Assembly (NCBI GenBank): GCA_008360975.2
Contig: CM039183.1
Span: 56,098,850-56,162,849 of the forward strand
DNA: 64,000 bases
Direction of reading: 5' to 3'
DNA from: Lichenostomus cassidix
Lineage: Eukaryota; Chordata; Aves; Passeriformes; Meliphagidae
How positions within the stretch are numbered: position 1 is the stretch's first letter; each line of letters begins with the position of its first letter. The position numbers and the translations under genes were made by a program. The notes below the pieces were generated by a model. It ran no database searches. It worked only from the letters and a program-made list of their open reading frames with translations, and had not been told where the DNA came from. Below, in pieces: positions 1 to 12,826 of this stretch.

Positions 1-3000
1 TCAATTCTTGCTCCAGATCCTGGTTTCCTTGACTCCCTGGCTACAAACAGCCTCTGCTTGCCAATCTCTGTGCCTCCTTCCCATCATATATTATCAGATA
101 GTGGGCTTTTTCCTTACTCCAATGCAAAATTTGTTTTCTGCTCATTCCTGCCCTCCCCAACATCTTTGGCACTGTCCCCATTTTTCTTTATCCCCCATTT
201 CCACTGAGGTGCCCCTTGGGTTACTGTGTTACAGTGAACATCTGGTTGTAAAAGTCCAAGAAAAAAAGCTGCAGAAGTGGGTGAGTGCAGTTGTTCCTCC
301 TGCATGGAGAGGTTTGAAAGGCTGTGAATCTTAACTGAGTTTGTAAAACTCATCAATAAACACTATGTGTTAGAGATTTTAATCAGATTAGCTTTTCCCA
401 CTGATTTTCAAAACCAAAGAAGCTAATTGTGGTAGCCAAAGGTCTGTTAACACATGTCCAGGATAGTTTGGGATGCATCATGTAAGCAAACTCTTTTGCA
501 AGCTTTCTTCATGTTTTCAGAGTCTATGCTTCTTCCTTACAGACTATAGCAATTGCCACTTTTAGGCTTGGCTCTGGCTCTTCTCTCAATCTCACTGCCT
601 CAAATCTGATTAAAATGCACCTACATTGGTGTGGATGCTCTGAAGAAAGGAAAGAACACTTGTACTGCCATTTCATTCAAAGATGGCAATGCAGATTTGA
701 AGAAATCTTATTCATCTCTGTCTTAATGGGTCTGATCCTGGAAAACCAGACTTGAGAATATTGTCAGCAATTGTTTCTGGTACATAAACAGTCATTCTAT
801 AAGTTTTCCACGAGAAAATGACGAAACAGAAGTGTCTTTCATCTGCCACACTGGCATTCCTCACTGTTGTCTTGTGACAAGGATGTGACCCATCAAGGCA
901 TTGTGCTTGAAAGGCTCTCTTGTAAACTGTTGATTTATCCTTTTGTGCCTTTCCTTCTCTCCTCTTTTTCCTCATGGATCCACACAGTATCTAAATCTCT
1001 TCCCAGTTCTGGTCTTGTGGTGTTTGTTCTCATTTATTTGATCACTGTGAGGCCCACCCTTAGGTGGAAGTTTATCAGATCTTATTTCAGAGTCAGGGTA
1101 CATTAGTTAGCACAGTGGTTAAAATATAAACAATGTAGGAGGATTTTTAAATAGAAGTTGACCCTTGAAATTGGGTTTACTGTAAGTTCAGAAAAAATAA
1201 CCCCACAAAAGAAATTGCAAACAATGTCAGAACACAGAGCACAATTTTTTTTTTAATAAATTCACTTAAACATAAATTCTCTAAATTTCAGAATCAGAAA
1301 TTGTCAGAAAACAGACACTTAGATATCACTTGCCAAGAGGAAAGAACCAAAGGAAGGATTTTGTTATCTTCGAAAATCTTCAAGGCAAGGGAAAATTTCA
1401 AAAGGCATGTCTAAGGCATTGCACATCCACAAGACCAGGGTGAGCATGAAGGGTCATGTATTGCTCCAAACAGTAATGCCATGACATAGAGCCATGAGCA
1501 CTGGGAAATAAAGAAGGTATTTTTACTGTCTTTTCAAACATAACCAGAAAAAGCAACAAAAGTAAGACTTACATAGCCCTGATTCACAGAGCCAGAGGGA
1601 ACTTTGGGCAGCAACCCCAGATGGGTAACGTGGATGACTTCTAACAGCAGGCACTGCTGAATGTAAGGTAGGGAGGAGTTTGGGAGGGTGAAAGGTAGCC
1701 AAGTTAAAAATAAATTCTGTCCTTGCTCTGCACATGAAAGAACACAGAGGGCAGAACACCAGGTAGATAAACTCATCTCTGCAATTTCTGGCCACAGATC
1801 CTAATGGATCCAAGGAAAGGAAAGTGACAATAAGGAGATAGAGGAAATTTTTCCAGCAGTGAAAGCTTCTATCTTTGAAATGTTCATTTGTTCTGGCTGC
1901 TGCCAAATGTAAGAAACCAGCAGAATAAAGTCAGATAGACAAATGAGAAGAAGTTAGGGAGTGAGCAGACTGTCATCTTTATAGTAGAAAGATCTAAAAA
2001 ACTGATTACTGAGGTTTCTGCTTTGCTGGAAAAGTGTCTGGAAATACAGGGACTGCGCAATTGCCTTTAACAGAAGTTTGGAGAGCATTAAAGCCACAGA
2101 CAATCTGACTGCCAGCACTTAGCACGCAGTGTGCTACAAGACTTTGTACATGAGGGACAACTGCATTGTGTTGCTGCTAGACAATAGAGTAAAATCATTC
2201 TTTGTTTCCCAGACAGAGGACATCAGAGAAACCACAGCTAAGCTAAAGGGTGATGGACAGCAGAGTGACCCTGTGTGCAGGTTTGAGTCCTACTCGAGTG
2301 TCCCAATATGCAATGCCCAGCCCTAGCACTGCTTTAGGAAGTGGTGCAGCAGAACAGCTGTGGAGACCTACTGTAGCCCACTCCATGTTTCTGTTAGGGG
2401 GAGCACATCCCACACCAAAACATGTCCTTCCTTGATTTTGTTATTCTCCTGTGTGACAGCCATACTGCTGTCACCACTCTGCCTAAAGAGTGCTACCCAC
2501 TCTTTACATGTGGGGCTGCACAACACAAACAGAGAAGCAGCACATAACAGGGCCTGAAGCAATCCATATGTCTGATTTTCTTTTTAGTTCTGTGTTCTTG
2601 GAAGAGTCCGTAAGAAAGTATCTGTTTGTATTCAGGCTCCTCAAGGACTGGTGCATGCCAGGTCATGGCTACACTTTTTTTGTGTTTAGCAGCTGAGAAA
2701 TTCCTGTCTCTGCTGTTCCAAGTCACAGGACTCAGCTGTGATTGCTGTTCTGGAGACCATGCAAAGGCAGGGTCGATGAACTCTTATCAGTCCTTCCTCT
2801 CACACCTGATGGTGCAACTTAACCCTTTGTGCACTCTGTTCAAAATGTTTGGAGTTACTGGAGAGTCCTTCCATGAGGATAAGGCGATTTGGGAGCAGAA
2901 TGTGGAAGAGAAAATGAAAAAGAGAAGCATAACCATTATTCCACTTCTGGTTTGAAAAGCAGAGGAGAGACTTTGTGGAGAGATTTTGCCTTTTACCCAA

Positions 3001-5177
3001 CAGTGGTCCAAGTGCTTCCAAAGACCCCTGCAAATGTCTGCTTTTGTAAGGTGCTGTTCTGGTCTTTTTCTACACACTTAGGGAGGTATATGCAATGATC
3101 AGTGCTGCAATGTTTTGTTTACTGATGGTTCCAGCTAGGGACAAAACTAGCTGTCTAGAAATGTCACTGAAATAGGATGAATGTTTATAGTTTCTTACTT
3201 CTATGGCAGTTTCAGAAAAGATGGACAAGCCACATCCATTTTCCACACAAAGTGTATGTTGAAATTTCCAAGTGCATTTTCTGCCTGTCACTTACATGCA
3301 GGTTTATTTCCATGCTTGTTCTTGGCTCATTAACTTGGATAAAAGAGAGATGTTCTAACCAGTTTAATCTTATTGAAACTAGGTGCTAAACGGGTAAGGC
3401 AGCAAATGATGTCAATATTCCATTCAGGGCTGTGTGGAATGGGATCAGCTCAAGACACTTGAATGAGTGAGATTTTCAACAACATGTCAGCAAGGTGAGA
3501 ATATTACCTTCAGGTTTAGTTCAATATTTTAACAAATTGCATTTGTGTGTGTGTGCATTCATATGTGTGAGTGTGTTGATGTCTTTGAATATAACCTACT
3601 ATAACATCTTTGGTTGCAAACAGTTTATGAAAGTGTTTATGACAGTTCCATTTTAATGGATGTTGTACAAAACCCCTCTATTCTTTAATCATTTGTATGT
3701 TCTTATGCAAAAAGGCTTTGTCATTGTATTCCACAGTTTGCGTTTGCTGAAGACAACACTGGACAAGTTGCTTGGGTCTTTATTTCCTGACTCTCCTGTA
3801 AACTCCCGTGTTAAGATCAGGAAATTTTGCACTAGAAATCATGGAAAATTTTACTATCAGCTTTATAATTTGCTCCTGTTATATTTTAATTCAAAGTAAA
3901 TTTCTGAAAGATATTCCATTTATATGTGCCATGTGTCCCAAAGACTGCAGCATATCATGTTCTATTTTTGCCACAGAAAGTGCAGAAATATAAGATTCAT
4001 CACAAACAGTGGGGTGGAAGGTGGATGAAAGTGGGGTAAAAAGTTAAAGAGATGATGCTCTCAGCAACTGGAATTATCTTAGTAACTTTTCCCAAACTTG
4101 TTTTTCAAACTTTACCACACCTTCCCTAGTTACAAACTACCCATTAATCTTCTGATATCTTGTGTAAGATACCTTATTGAAAATAAATGCTTTTCTAGCA
4201 CTTAGAAAGCTTTTGAGTTTTGCAATTGTCTGCAGGCTTAAAATGCAGGAAAAACAAAATCCAGTGGTACTTCATTTAATAGAATGAGGACACATAGGTC
4301 ACCAAAGCAGACCCAGACAAATGAAGTGAAGAGGATGGTACTTGTGTGCCAAGGATGCAAGTGCTGGTGTTATGATCAGAATCAAGGTCCAAGTTCCTAC
4401 ATTCTATACAATGTATTGATGCAGTCCTAGTAGTAATGACACAATCCTAGTAATCAACTGTAAATATGAAAATATGTTTATTATTTAGGCCCATCAAAAG
4501 GCTGGAAAATGCAGGAAACCTTGCTGGAAGTATCACTACGTGCCTGAATTAGGACAGACAACTGATAGTAAATCAGTAAATCTGCTAGAGAATAGATAAA
4601 ACTGCAGTCATTTTCTCAGGTGGAGAAAATAATGCAAGATTTCCAGACTGTATTCTCACAAAACCTAAAAAACTATTCCAAGTCACAAAATGACACATAG
4701 AAAAGACTCAACTATGGAATCAAGTCAAAGAAGATTCACAGAATATTGCAAAGGGAAGGCCTGACAATCTTCAATTCCTGAGAGCATCCTGTAGCAAAGG
4801 ATGGACTGTTAATGAGTCACACGGACTTCTGGGGAAGAAACCTGATTTCCAAATGTGATGCATAATAACATGAAAATTGTTATACTGACAGTGACACCAA
4901 ATCTAACCAAAGAGCATTGAGAAGTACACCGAAAAAGTGTCCAAGGAGATAAGCCTTTTTTAAATTTTAAAGTCAAGAACAATAGCCTTTGGTTTACATG
5001 AAACAGCAGCAGTATTTCAGTGACAAACATGTGGGGTTGTTAGGTTCCACGGGGAGTATGCTGCACATCTGTCCTGTTGTGATCTGTGCCTTTCAGGCAG
5101 AATGAGCAAAGCCTCTGCAGTCAACAGCATCACCTAGGGGGGCAGATCCCCAGCAGGCACAGTTCAGCATCTGCAAG
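1..5177. other. Intergenic DNA, no gene recognised
   Basis: AT-rich DNA with many short open frames on both strands (60-130 codons), none with splice signals, family motifs or a plausible promoter. A TG-rich stretch occurs at about 3,543-3,580. In other vertebrates the region upstream of AHI1 is long and gene-poor, with PDE7B the next protein-coding gene (recollection), which fits. Confidence 0.7.
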
Positions 5178-5600
5178 CAAAAGACAGTATCAAATCCCAG
5201 AAATTTCCATTTGACAGTGCCCATAGGACCTGCAGAATATCTCACAGGAACCAAAAGAAACAGGAACAATTTTTGGGTCTGGCCAATTATTACAGAGAAT
5301 TGGTGCCAATGTTTTTTTAAAGAACAGCACTACTGGCAGAACTTTCAAAACCAAGAGTACATGGGGGATAGAAAGCAAGTGCCAGATGGCAGCAAGCCGT
5401 TTGTGGGCTCTGTGAAATGTTGTGCTCAACAGGTTCTGAAAGCATCCAAATTTGCTGAGCATACTGACCTCCAGAAAAGCCTTTGGGGTTATAGCATAAC
5501 AGGAGAACTAGGGAGAGACACACTAAGTACCATACTTGAGCAAAAAACTGGTACAACTAGGGATTGTACTATACTAGTGACAGAGCAAGGGCAGCTGTTT
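5178..5600 (+). mobile_element. Ty3/gypsy-like retroelement pol fragment (dead)
   Basis: In the frame starting with AAG AAA CAG at 5,247, a peptide block reading QFLGLANYYRELVPMF appears, followed at once by an in-frame stop. FLGLANYYR is the hallmark of the segment that joins reverse transcriptase to RNase H in Ty3/gypsy (Metaviridae) polyproteins. Downstream, with stops and a frame change, are short stretches that could be the following RNase H entry (an LCST block, then LKASKF where intact elements read roughly LKAPDF). The similarity fades after 5,470. The element is broken by several stops and at least one frameshift and has no visible LTRs. Ty3/gypsy copies are uncommon in bird genomes. 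Chance similarity is possible, but the length and exactness of the motif argue against it. Confidence 0.6.
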
Positions 5601-8600
5601 TTGAGTTGACATTTCATGTTTGAAATGCTCCAGCCTTGTCTCAGTGGTTGATTACTGAGGGAGGTAACTGGTTGATTAATGGGGAAGGTAACAATAGGCT
5701 GCAGAAGTGGCTGTAGGCTGAAGCATGGTCCTCTGTAACAGCCTGTTCAGATGATCGCATAGAAAAAAGTGGACAAGAACCACCACCATTTCCAGCTCCC
5801 CTGGGTCAGAGTAAAGGGGTCTGTGGTAGTGTTGAGAAATTGAGAAATTCCACATCAAGGGTGACATGCTTTAAAAAGGTAGCCTGTTCTTATGGTGGTG
5901 GGGATACAGAGCTATGGGCAGACTGAATGGAAGGCAAGCAGGAGCTTGGCGAGGGGAACAATATTCAGGACTTGGAAGGAACCCAAGAAAAAGGTTTCCA
6001 GTCAAGAAAGTCTGTTAAAGAAGAGCTATTCAAACAGTATCATAAGGAGCTAAAGAAATTTATGAATGGATCAGAATGGAAGCCATAAATCATTGATGAT
6101 TATCAAGGAGTAAGCAGAGAGCCTGCAAATATTTTATTTTTTTCTATCTGAAGCTTTTTAAAAAATTCCTAAGTTTTCGCAGAGCCTGAACTCTGTAGGG
6201 TTCTTTATAGCAATAATAAAATACCTAAATACTAGATATAGATTTATAATATACTTTATATCAGGCATTCAACAGAAAGACTAAAAAAAATATAGATATC
6301 CTTGTTCAGATTAGAGATCCATAGCAGGTGTGCATTTCTTTCATATGTAGGTCAATGCATATTCTATTTGGAAGTGGTATGTTTTTAAGTTTTCTTCGCT
6401 AGGGTTGTGAGAGTGGCTGGAACTGGTCTCAAAAAGAAGCAGACTGACTATATATTCATCCAACTCCTGGCAGCTCCTACACCAGTCCAGCTTTCCATTT
6501 TCTTACCCAGGGCAACAGCTGGGTTTGGCTGCTGCTTTGTTATTCCTGGAGCTTCTACAAGAAAGGGAGGCAGATGCCAGTGATGGGTACAGTGTCAGGC
6601 CTGCCTGATTTGGAGTAAAGTTCCTTGCACAGGGAAGGTCTTGTACACAGACACAGGCCAGCTGCTTGCATGCAGCAAGGACAAAAGTGGGTGTTTGAAC
6701 ACAGAGGAAGCCACTTTCATGAGTGGGACCATGCCTCAAAAGAGAGGGGTGAAGGAACCTTACAGCTGCTGCCACATGCAACACGCTTGACTTACACAGG
6801 TACAACACAGACACTCTAGCAGACTGTAGCAATTGGTCAGGTTGGCTATTGCTTTGCAGGCATTATGCCCAACCAGTAATGGTATTTATTTAAGATTCTT
6901 ATGAATTATTATGTAATTTTGAAAACAAGTTGTAAAACCATACTCAGAATGTTTCTGACACATGGTCTGCTTTTCAGAAAAGTTAGCCTGCATCCAGATT
7001 CAGTGGGAAGACACTGCATTCTTGATCTAAGAAACAAAACTAGGAATTTGGACAAAACCAGGATTTGATGGCTGGGTACAGTCCAGTCCCTAAGAGGTGA
7101 CTCAATGTTGGAAAAATCTGTTCTTATCTTTGCTGACCTGAAGTCCTCCAACTTCTGCCTAGGGAGGAAAAGAGAGTATAAAGTGACTCCTCTGGTAACG
7201 GAGACACTAAGCATACAAACAGCAAAATAGTGACAGGAGTAATACTGTAACTACAAAGGCCTCAAAATGGGGCCGACACAAGGGTTTGAGAGTAAAATAA
7301 TTGGGAGGGGGAAAAAAAGTTGTTTCCAAGCATCCAGGCCATTCTCTTGGTCTGAAGATCTACCAGTCACAGATGTGGGTACAGCCCTAGATGACTGTGA
7401 GACCAATTACACACAAAAAATATATCCACTGACCTGCTTATCCTGAGCTTATTTTTACCTCATTGATGTTACCAAAAATAAATCCACCACAAAATTCATT
7501 ATTTTTTACACTTCCATTCATAAATTCAGGGTGATACATATTTCATTTTCAAGTACAGAGAATACTATTAACCATAAGATAGGGTTATTCAGGAGATCAG
7601 TTACTCTTTATTAAATCTTACTGTATAGCTAATAAACAGCCCAAAAGGAAAATAGTTTAATTATGCAAAAATGCACTAACCGTACAAGGGGAACAATGGT
7701 ATTTTGAAAAGCTAAAAAGTATCAATGTAGCACTTAGTTACGGGAACATTCTAGCTCCAATAGCTAACATTTTCAGAACACTTCAGAAAAATTAGACTTA
7801 ATGACATGTACTGTCACACTGCCATCCTGTGGCAAAGTAGTAAAAGTTTTCTGGGAACATAAGAGTTTTCCAAATGATAAACTGCTTTGAAAAAGATTTA
7901 GCATTCTTGTTCTAAGGACAGGAAAGCTCTAGTAGAGATTTAGATATATCCCAGGAGATGTTGCTCAATATACTCTAACTCTACTGAAAACACAGTAAAA
8001 TATTTCTTCAGAGGGTTCATGACCTTATTGTCTGGACACACAGTTTGAACCTGTGGCTTCTGAAACCTAGTTTTCTGGCAGTTAAACTGAATGAGTTTAC
8101 CTTATTTTCCTCATGATGCAAAATAAATGGATATTCTAGTACATCGAACATATTGGTAAACAATCTGAGATACGAGAGAATGTTCACGTGACTCTCCTGA
8201 CTCTCCTAATAACTACATCCATTTAAAATGAAAAATAAAACTGCTTATTAAAAATTTAGGAGTCTTACATTTGCTGTTAATACAGATCCCTAGGATTGTG
8301 CCACTTCATAATTCCAGCCTTCCTTCAAGTCTCTGCATTAATATGATGACTAGGACTTGATTTCCTTAAAACATTTTAAAGTCCTAAACTGGAAACATGT
8401 TCAAAAAATGAAGAAGGAAGTAGGTTTCTTTAAATGTTTTGCTGAATTTTAATGTAAGATTTTTTTTTTTTTTTTGCTTTTGGCCTACAAGTGAAAACTG
8501 TAGTAGACTGTGAAAATTTTTTTCTGTTATTACAGAATTTTAGCTTTGGGAGAACTGCCACCCACAAGAAATTGATAATACACAAGAAAAATAAAATCCG

Positions 8601-11040
8601 TGGTCATAACTGCTCTTATACCTACTCTGGAGAAAACTTTGAGAAGGTAAATATGGCTCAACAAAGTCAACTAGGATAAAGAACATTCTTAAACACATGT
8701 AAAAGCTCTTTTCTGGGAAAGGATTACCTATGTGCCCCTCTAAACTAAGGGCACTCACTTTAGGACTAGGAGACGAGTCATGGATTGAACTATCACGGAA
8801 ATCTTTTCAGTTCAAAGACTTTCAGATCTCTGAGAAGATTCCACAGAAATTCAGATGTCCAAATAAACACATACATACATTTCTACTGGCAATATCCACA
8901 TATTTGGGGCACACCAGCTTTCCAGCATAGTTAGTCCTTATGACTTGTTTTCAAAGCACTAGGAATTTAGCATACAGGATGCAATAATCTCAGGATGCAG
9001 AGCATCTTGCACAAAAACTGGTATCTAATTATTAAATAAATTGGTGATTGACTTTAATTTTTGACACTTCTTTTTTTAATCAATATCATACATTTAAAAT
9101 TCTTCTTTCAGTTGCCCCATAAATTACTCAAGCTTCAACTTATGTAAAACAATCAGATAGTTTGCTCTGAGTACCAAATACTAGAAACCCGATAATGTTT
9201 TGCTATCAAGAGAAAGATTACCCATTGATCAGTTTAACAATTAACTTCTGCCAAAATATCTCTGTATCTTTAGAGCTCTCCGAGTTCTCCAAGCCCAGAT
9301 CTTGTTTCTATTTTGCACACTCGAATGAGACCTAGAGGTTGTCCGTGCATGTGGCAGATTTTACCTTCTGAAAGACGGGCTCTGACAAGAACCTTGATCC
9401 ATTCTTCATCATCCTGGAATTCCTGTAAGATTTTCAGAATACATCTGATATCCACAAACTTTCTACCTGTACACTACAATATGTCATCTTTGTTCATGTC
9501 CCTTTCTACTTCCCACACATCCCAAATGTAAGATAATGGGAAACCTTCTCTCTACAAGCCCATGCAACTGAAAAATCAGGTGAACACAGTGAGCATATGC
9601 TTTTGAATCCACTGAAAAACTCCACGCATCTATAATTACTGTTCTGTGTTTTTCAAAAGTCGTGCTTTCCTCCTTCTAACAGAATAGGAATTGGACCATT
9701 GTGTCTGCTTATGAATAGGATGTGCTGTGTTTGGAGCATGTTTTCTTTTCTTTGGCCTGTTCCGTATGCCATCAAAGTACAGACAAAACTCATCCTGTTA
9801 TTCTTTAGGTGCTGCTCCTGACTTTCATTGCCATTGCAATAATGAGTAAAGTCCAAATATTTTTTTTTTAAATTTCACTGTCAGGAAATGGAAAAAAATA
9901 GATCTGTGACACTGAAATACATATTACAACATCTTTAGCTGTAACGAAAGTGTGATTAGCAGCCCCAGGAACTGCTTAATATCAGCAAATCACGTTATGT
10001 ACTATGCAAAGTACATCAGAAGAAATGTAAGACATAGGGCCTCATAAGAAGTAACATGGGGAGGAAAAGTCTTCTTTAGATCAGCGTGTCAAACCTTGGC
10101 TAAGTAGCTTTCTATATAGGACATTTTTAATTCCAGACTTGTGATTTTTAACTATTACAGGATAAAACTACCAAATTTAATACAGACTTATCAGTTTTAT
10201 ATATTATTTATAAGAACTACAATACTGTCATCTGTCTGTACCCCCAAAAAACCCAACTAAACAAGTCAGCTAAAGAGGTCAGATGTATTCTCTGACATGG
10301 AAAATGGGCCTGATCACTACTTGCTTTTAAGTCTCAGACTGCACAAACACCTGGTGTTTTTCAAAGGTGTAATGGTCACTGAAATCTTTAAGACATTCTT
10401 TTGAAATGAGTGCTCCTGGAAACTTGACACAAGCTTGTGCTAGTAATAGAAAACCTGTTAATGTCTAGTGCCAGGCTTATTTAGAGGTCTTTGCAGCCCA
10501 TTACTGCTGCTGATAGGTCAAATTACACAACATCAAATCTGCTTTCTATGCCAATTAAAAACGGCTGGTTTTGAGTTTACCATTACTGAGCCTCCCAGCT
10601 GCCATAGGCCACTCACTCTGCCAGGCTCAGCATTTATCGAAGCCCTGGCGACTTCCGTACTCCTACATTTTGACAGATTTGAAAAAGTAGGAACTTTCTT
10701 CGGTTTTCCTTTCAGAAAAACCATCTGGCAACAGCCTCTACATTTACCATCTAAGAATTAAAACCCTGGGATTTTGTATGGTGGACACCAATCCACATCT
10801 TAGGGGGTAACCATTTTGTCACGTTCTCTATGCTAAAAGTTGGGGCTAGAATTTAGATTAGAACTTTTCTGAAGCTGCTAGGCTACAGACATAAAGTGTG
10901 GCCTTTGACTAGGATGTTTACCTTATGACTAGATAATTTTAAGTGTCTTGGTTACTGTGAAAGCTAGCACAAGATCAGTCATCTAATTATCCATCAGATA
11001 TAAACATAACAAATAATGTCACAACTATACAACATAGTAA
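5601..11040. other. Intergenic DNA upstream of AHI1, exon-like blocks only
   Basis: No definite gene. Two + strand blocks (8,536-8,646 and 9,274-9,424) have both acceptor and donor consensus and compatible open frames. They are discussed as a finding and not called as genes. A run of 15 T lies at 8,461-8,475. Confidence 0.6.
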
Positions 11041-11120
11041 GGAACATCTGGATCTCTAGTCCAATCTCCTGTTCAACACAAGGCCAACCTGAACATGAGA
11101 TCAGGTTGTTCAAGGCCATT
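11041..11120 (-). mobile_element. CR1 LINE fragment, antisense
   Basis: GGATCTCTAGTCCAATCTCCTGTTCAACACAAGGCCAACCTGAACATGAGATCAGGTTGTTCAAGGCC matches the reverse complement of the CR1 3' region (CCTGCTCAAAGCAGGGCCAA...AGATCAGGTTGCTCAGGGCC). A short remnant about 1 kb upstream of the CpG island. Confidence 0.82.
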
Positions 11121-12084
11121 ATGTAATGGAGTTTGGGGTACTGCCAAGGACAGAGATATGAAAGAATGGAGATATACTAAGGATAAAAAGAAGTACAAGA
11201 AAGGCTGAGGCATTGGTTTTTGTTTGTGTTATGCCAAAGCAACTCAGGAAAAAGAAATATCCTGACCTATCGGTTGGATGCATGTAAGCATTTGAGAAAG
11301 TAGAGGACAGGTAAGTACAAAAAGAGATAGTAGTGCCTGTCTCTAGTAACACTTGAGGAACAGGGAAGCAAGGTTTCAGCAGGTGCATTCTTTTGGAAGA
11401 CAGTGTAATTCATTGATGGAATTTGAGGGCCACAATGCTTGGGAACTATGTCACAAATTCAGGATCAAAGGCATTTGCTCACCTCTAGTTTGTGCAAATT
11501 GCTGTCAACTAAAGGTTAATTTTACTCAACTTTATTTCTGAGAAGAACTGACCACATTCATCCAGTCTTGCATTAATTTCTAAACTCTTCTAATGCACGA
11601 GAGACGTTTGACATCTACAGTTTTAATCAATTTTTACAGAGAAGAAATGAACATACAGCTTATCCATGACAACAATGGTAAGTTTATTAGCTAATTATCC
11701 CTAAGAGGGAAAAAAAATCCCCCAAATCAGTGCTTAAATCAACCACTAAATGAGAAAAGAAGTTTCTCCAGTATATGTGTAGCTCGAGGACATCCATTTG
11801 TGCTGCCCTTTGCAGAGAGCTGGTGTCCATTCCAAGCACTCGCCGTTCGTCCTCCTGACGCCAGCAGAGCCCATCACCCGGAGACTTTGTTCTTCCGCAA
11901 GCAACTTCTGACAGTCTGATCTCTGAGAGCTAATATGTACTTTTGACACTTAAAAAAAAAAAATGGACCATCAGGCATCCGTGGGAGGGCTTCCGTTTCT
12001 AATGCTTTTCACTTTTTTTTTTTTTTGTTGTTTTGTTTTCATTTCCTAAATTCCAATGTCACGTTTCCAAACACGTTTCCGTAA
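11121..12084. other. Proximal upstream flank of AHI1 promoter
   Basis: Nearly 1 kb with rising CpG content from about 11,840. It contains a 38-base block at 11,640-11,677 bounded by TTTTTACAG and GTAAGT, and A and T runs at about 11,951 and 12,013. A 67-codon - strand open frame at 11,746-11,949 is not supported as a gene. Confidence 0.6.
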
Positions 12085-12242
12085 CCATCTCTGCGCAGAG
12101 CTGGCAGGCGGAAGGAGGCACCGCCGAGCCCAGGGCCGACACTCCGCCGCGCCAAGCGCCCTGGGCTCACAGCGCTTTGCCGCCCCGGGCGGCGTGAGGC
12201 GGCGCGAGGCAGCCCCGGCTCCCGCGCCCCGCCCCGCCGCCC

Positions 12243-12253
12243 TGCGCCTGCGC
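12243..12253. promoter_or_regulatory. NRF1-like site
   Basis: TGCGCCTGCGC matches the palindromic NRF1 consensus TGCGCATGCGC at 10 of 11 positions. It sits 8 bases upstream of the X-box-like site in the CpG island. NRF1 sites are common in CpG-island promoters, so this is expected rather than diagnostic. Confidence 0.5.
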
Positions 12254-12261
12254 CGCGCCCC

Positions 12262-12275
12262 GTTTCCTTGGCAGC
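12262..12275. promoter_or_regulatory. RFX X-box-like site
   Basis: The sequence GTTTCCTTGGCAGC fits the RFX consensus RYYNYY-N(1-3)-RRNRAC with a two-base spacer and one mismatch (G in place of A in the last half-site). It lies about 150 bases upstream of the exon 1 donor. RFX factors drive ciliary genes through such sites, and AHI1 is a ciliary gene, so a functional role is a reasonable inference. It has not been tested here. Confidence 0.6.
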
Positions 12276-12299
12276 CGCGATTGTTTTGGGCGGAACCAC

Positions 12300-12427
12300 C
12301 CGCGCGGCGCTGCGGAGGGGGGCGCGGGGGCAAGGAAGAGCCCACTGGCGGAAGGCGGGGGGGAGGCGGGGCGGCCGCAGTAGCCGCCGGGCCACGTCGC
12401 GGCCGCCACGGGAGCGGACGGGCCGAG
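12300..12427 (+). other. AHI1: AHI1 non-coding exon 1 (5' end approximate)
   Basis: A strong donor, GAG|GTGAGC, ends this exon at 12,427. It is the best donor in the island and precedes exon 2, which carries the start codon. The 5' end is not defined by the sequence; I give a nominal start just downstream of the X-box-like and NRF1-like sites. The exon has no coding role, because the first in-frame ATG of the AHI1 reading frame is in exon 2. Confidence 0.65.
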
Positions 12428-12459
12428 GTGAGCGATGCCCGCGGCGAGCGATGCCCGCG
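12428..12459 (+). repeat. 16-base direct duplication after exon 1 donor
   Basis: A GC-rich unit reading approximately GAGCGATGCCCGCGGC occurs twice in direct tandem immediately after the exon 1 donor. It is a local duplication inside the CpG island with no evident function. Confidence 0.8.
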
Positions 12460-12672
12460 GCGGGGAGCGGGGCCGCGCCTCGGGCCGGGCCCCGCCGGGC
12501 GTGTGCCGCCGCTCGGTCCAGTGCGCGGCCCCGGGGGCGGGTAGGACTGGGTAACGCCTCCCGCCGCTGTTCCCTCCCCCGGCTCCCCTTCCCGCCCCGG
12601 GGCGGGGGGCTCGGCACGGTCGCGGCCGCTCTGGGGTCGCGCCGGGACCGCGGCTGTTGGCGCGCGCGGGCG

Positions 12673-12740
12673 GGGATCGGGAGCGGCGGGAGCGGCGGCG
12701 GGAGCGACAGGAGCGGCGGCGGGAGCGAGGGCGGGCTGGG
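12673..12740 (+). repeat. Imperfect GGGAGCGGC-type tandem repeats
   Basis: Repeated GGGAGCGGC/GGGAGCGGCGGC units, some degenerate (for example GGAGCGACA), fill this G-rich stretch of intron 1. It is a typical CpG-island simple repeat and may form G-rich secondary structure. Confidence 0.75.
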
Positions 12741-12826
12741 CGGCAGCCAGCGCGGGCAGGGGAGCGCGGGCGGGCTCGGCGCGCTCCGGGAGGCAGCGGG
12801 AGGGGGTCGCGCACCTGGCGGAGGTG

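Noticed and set aside
10468..10761. 97-codon + strand frame and overlapping - strand frame
   Set aside because: The - strand version has splice-like ends at 10,617 and 10,750 that could join other blocks, but the other acceptors are weak and no family is recognised. Kept only as a remark in the upstream-exon finding.
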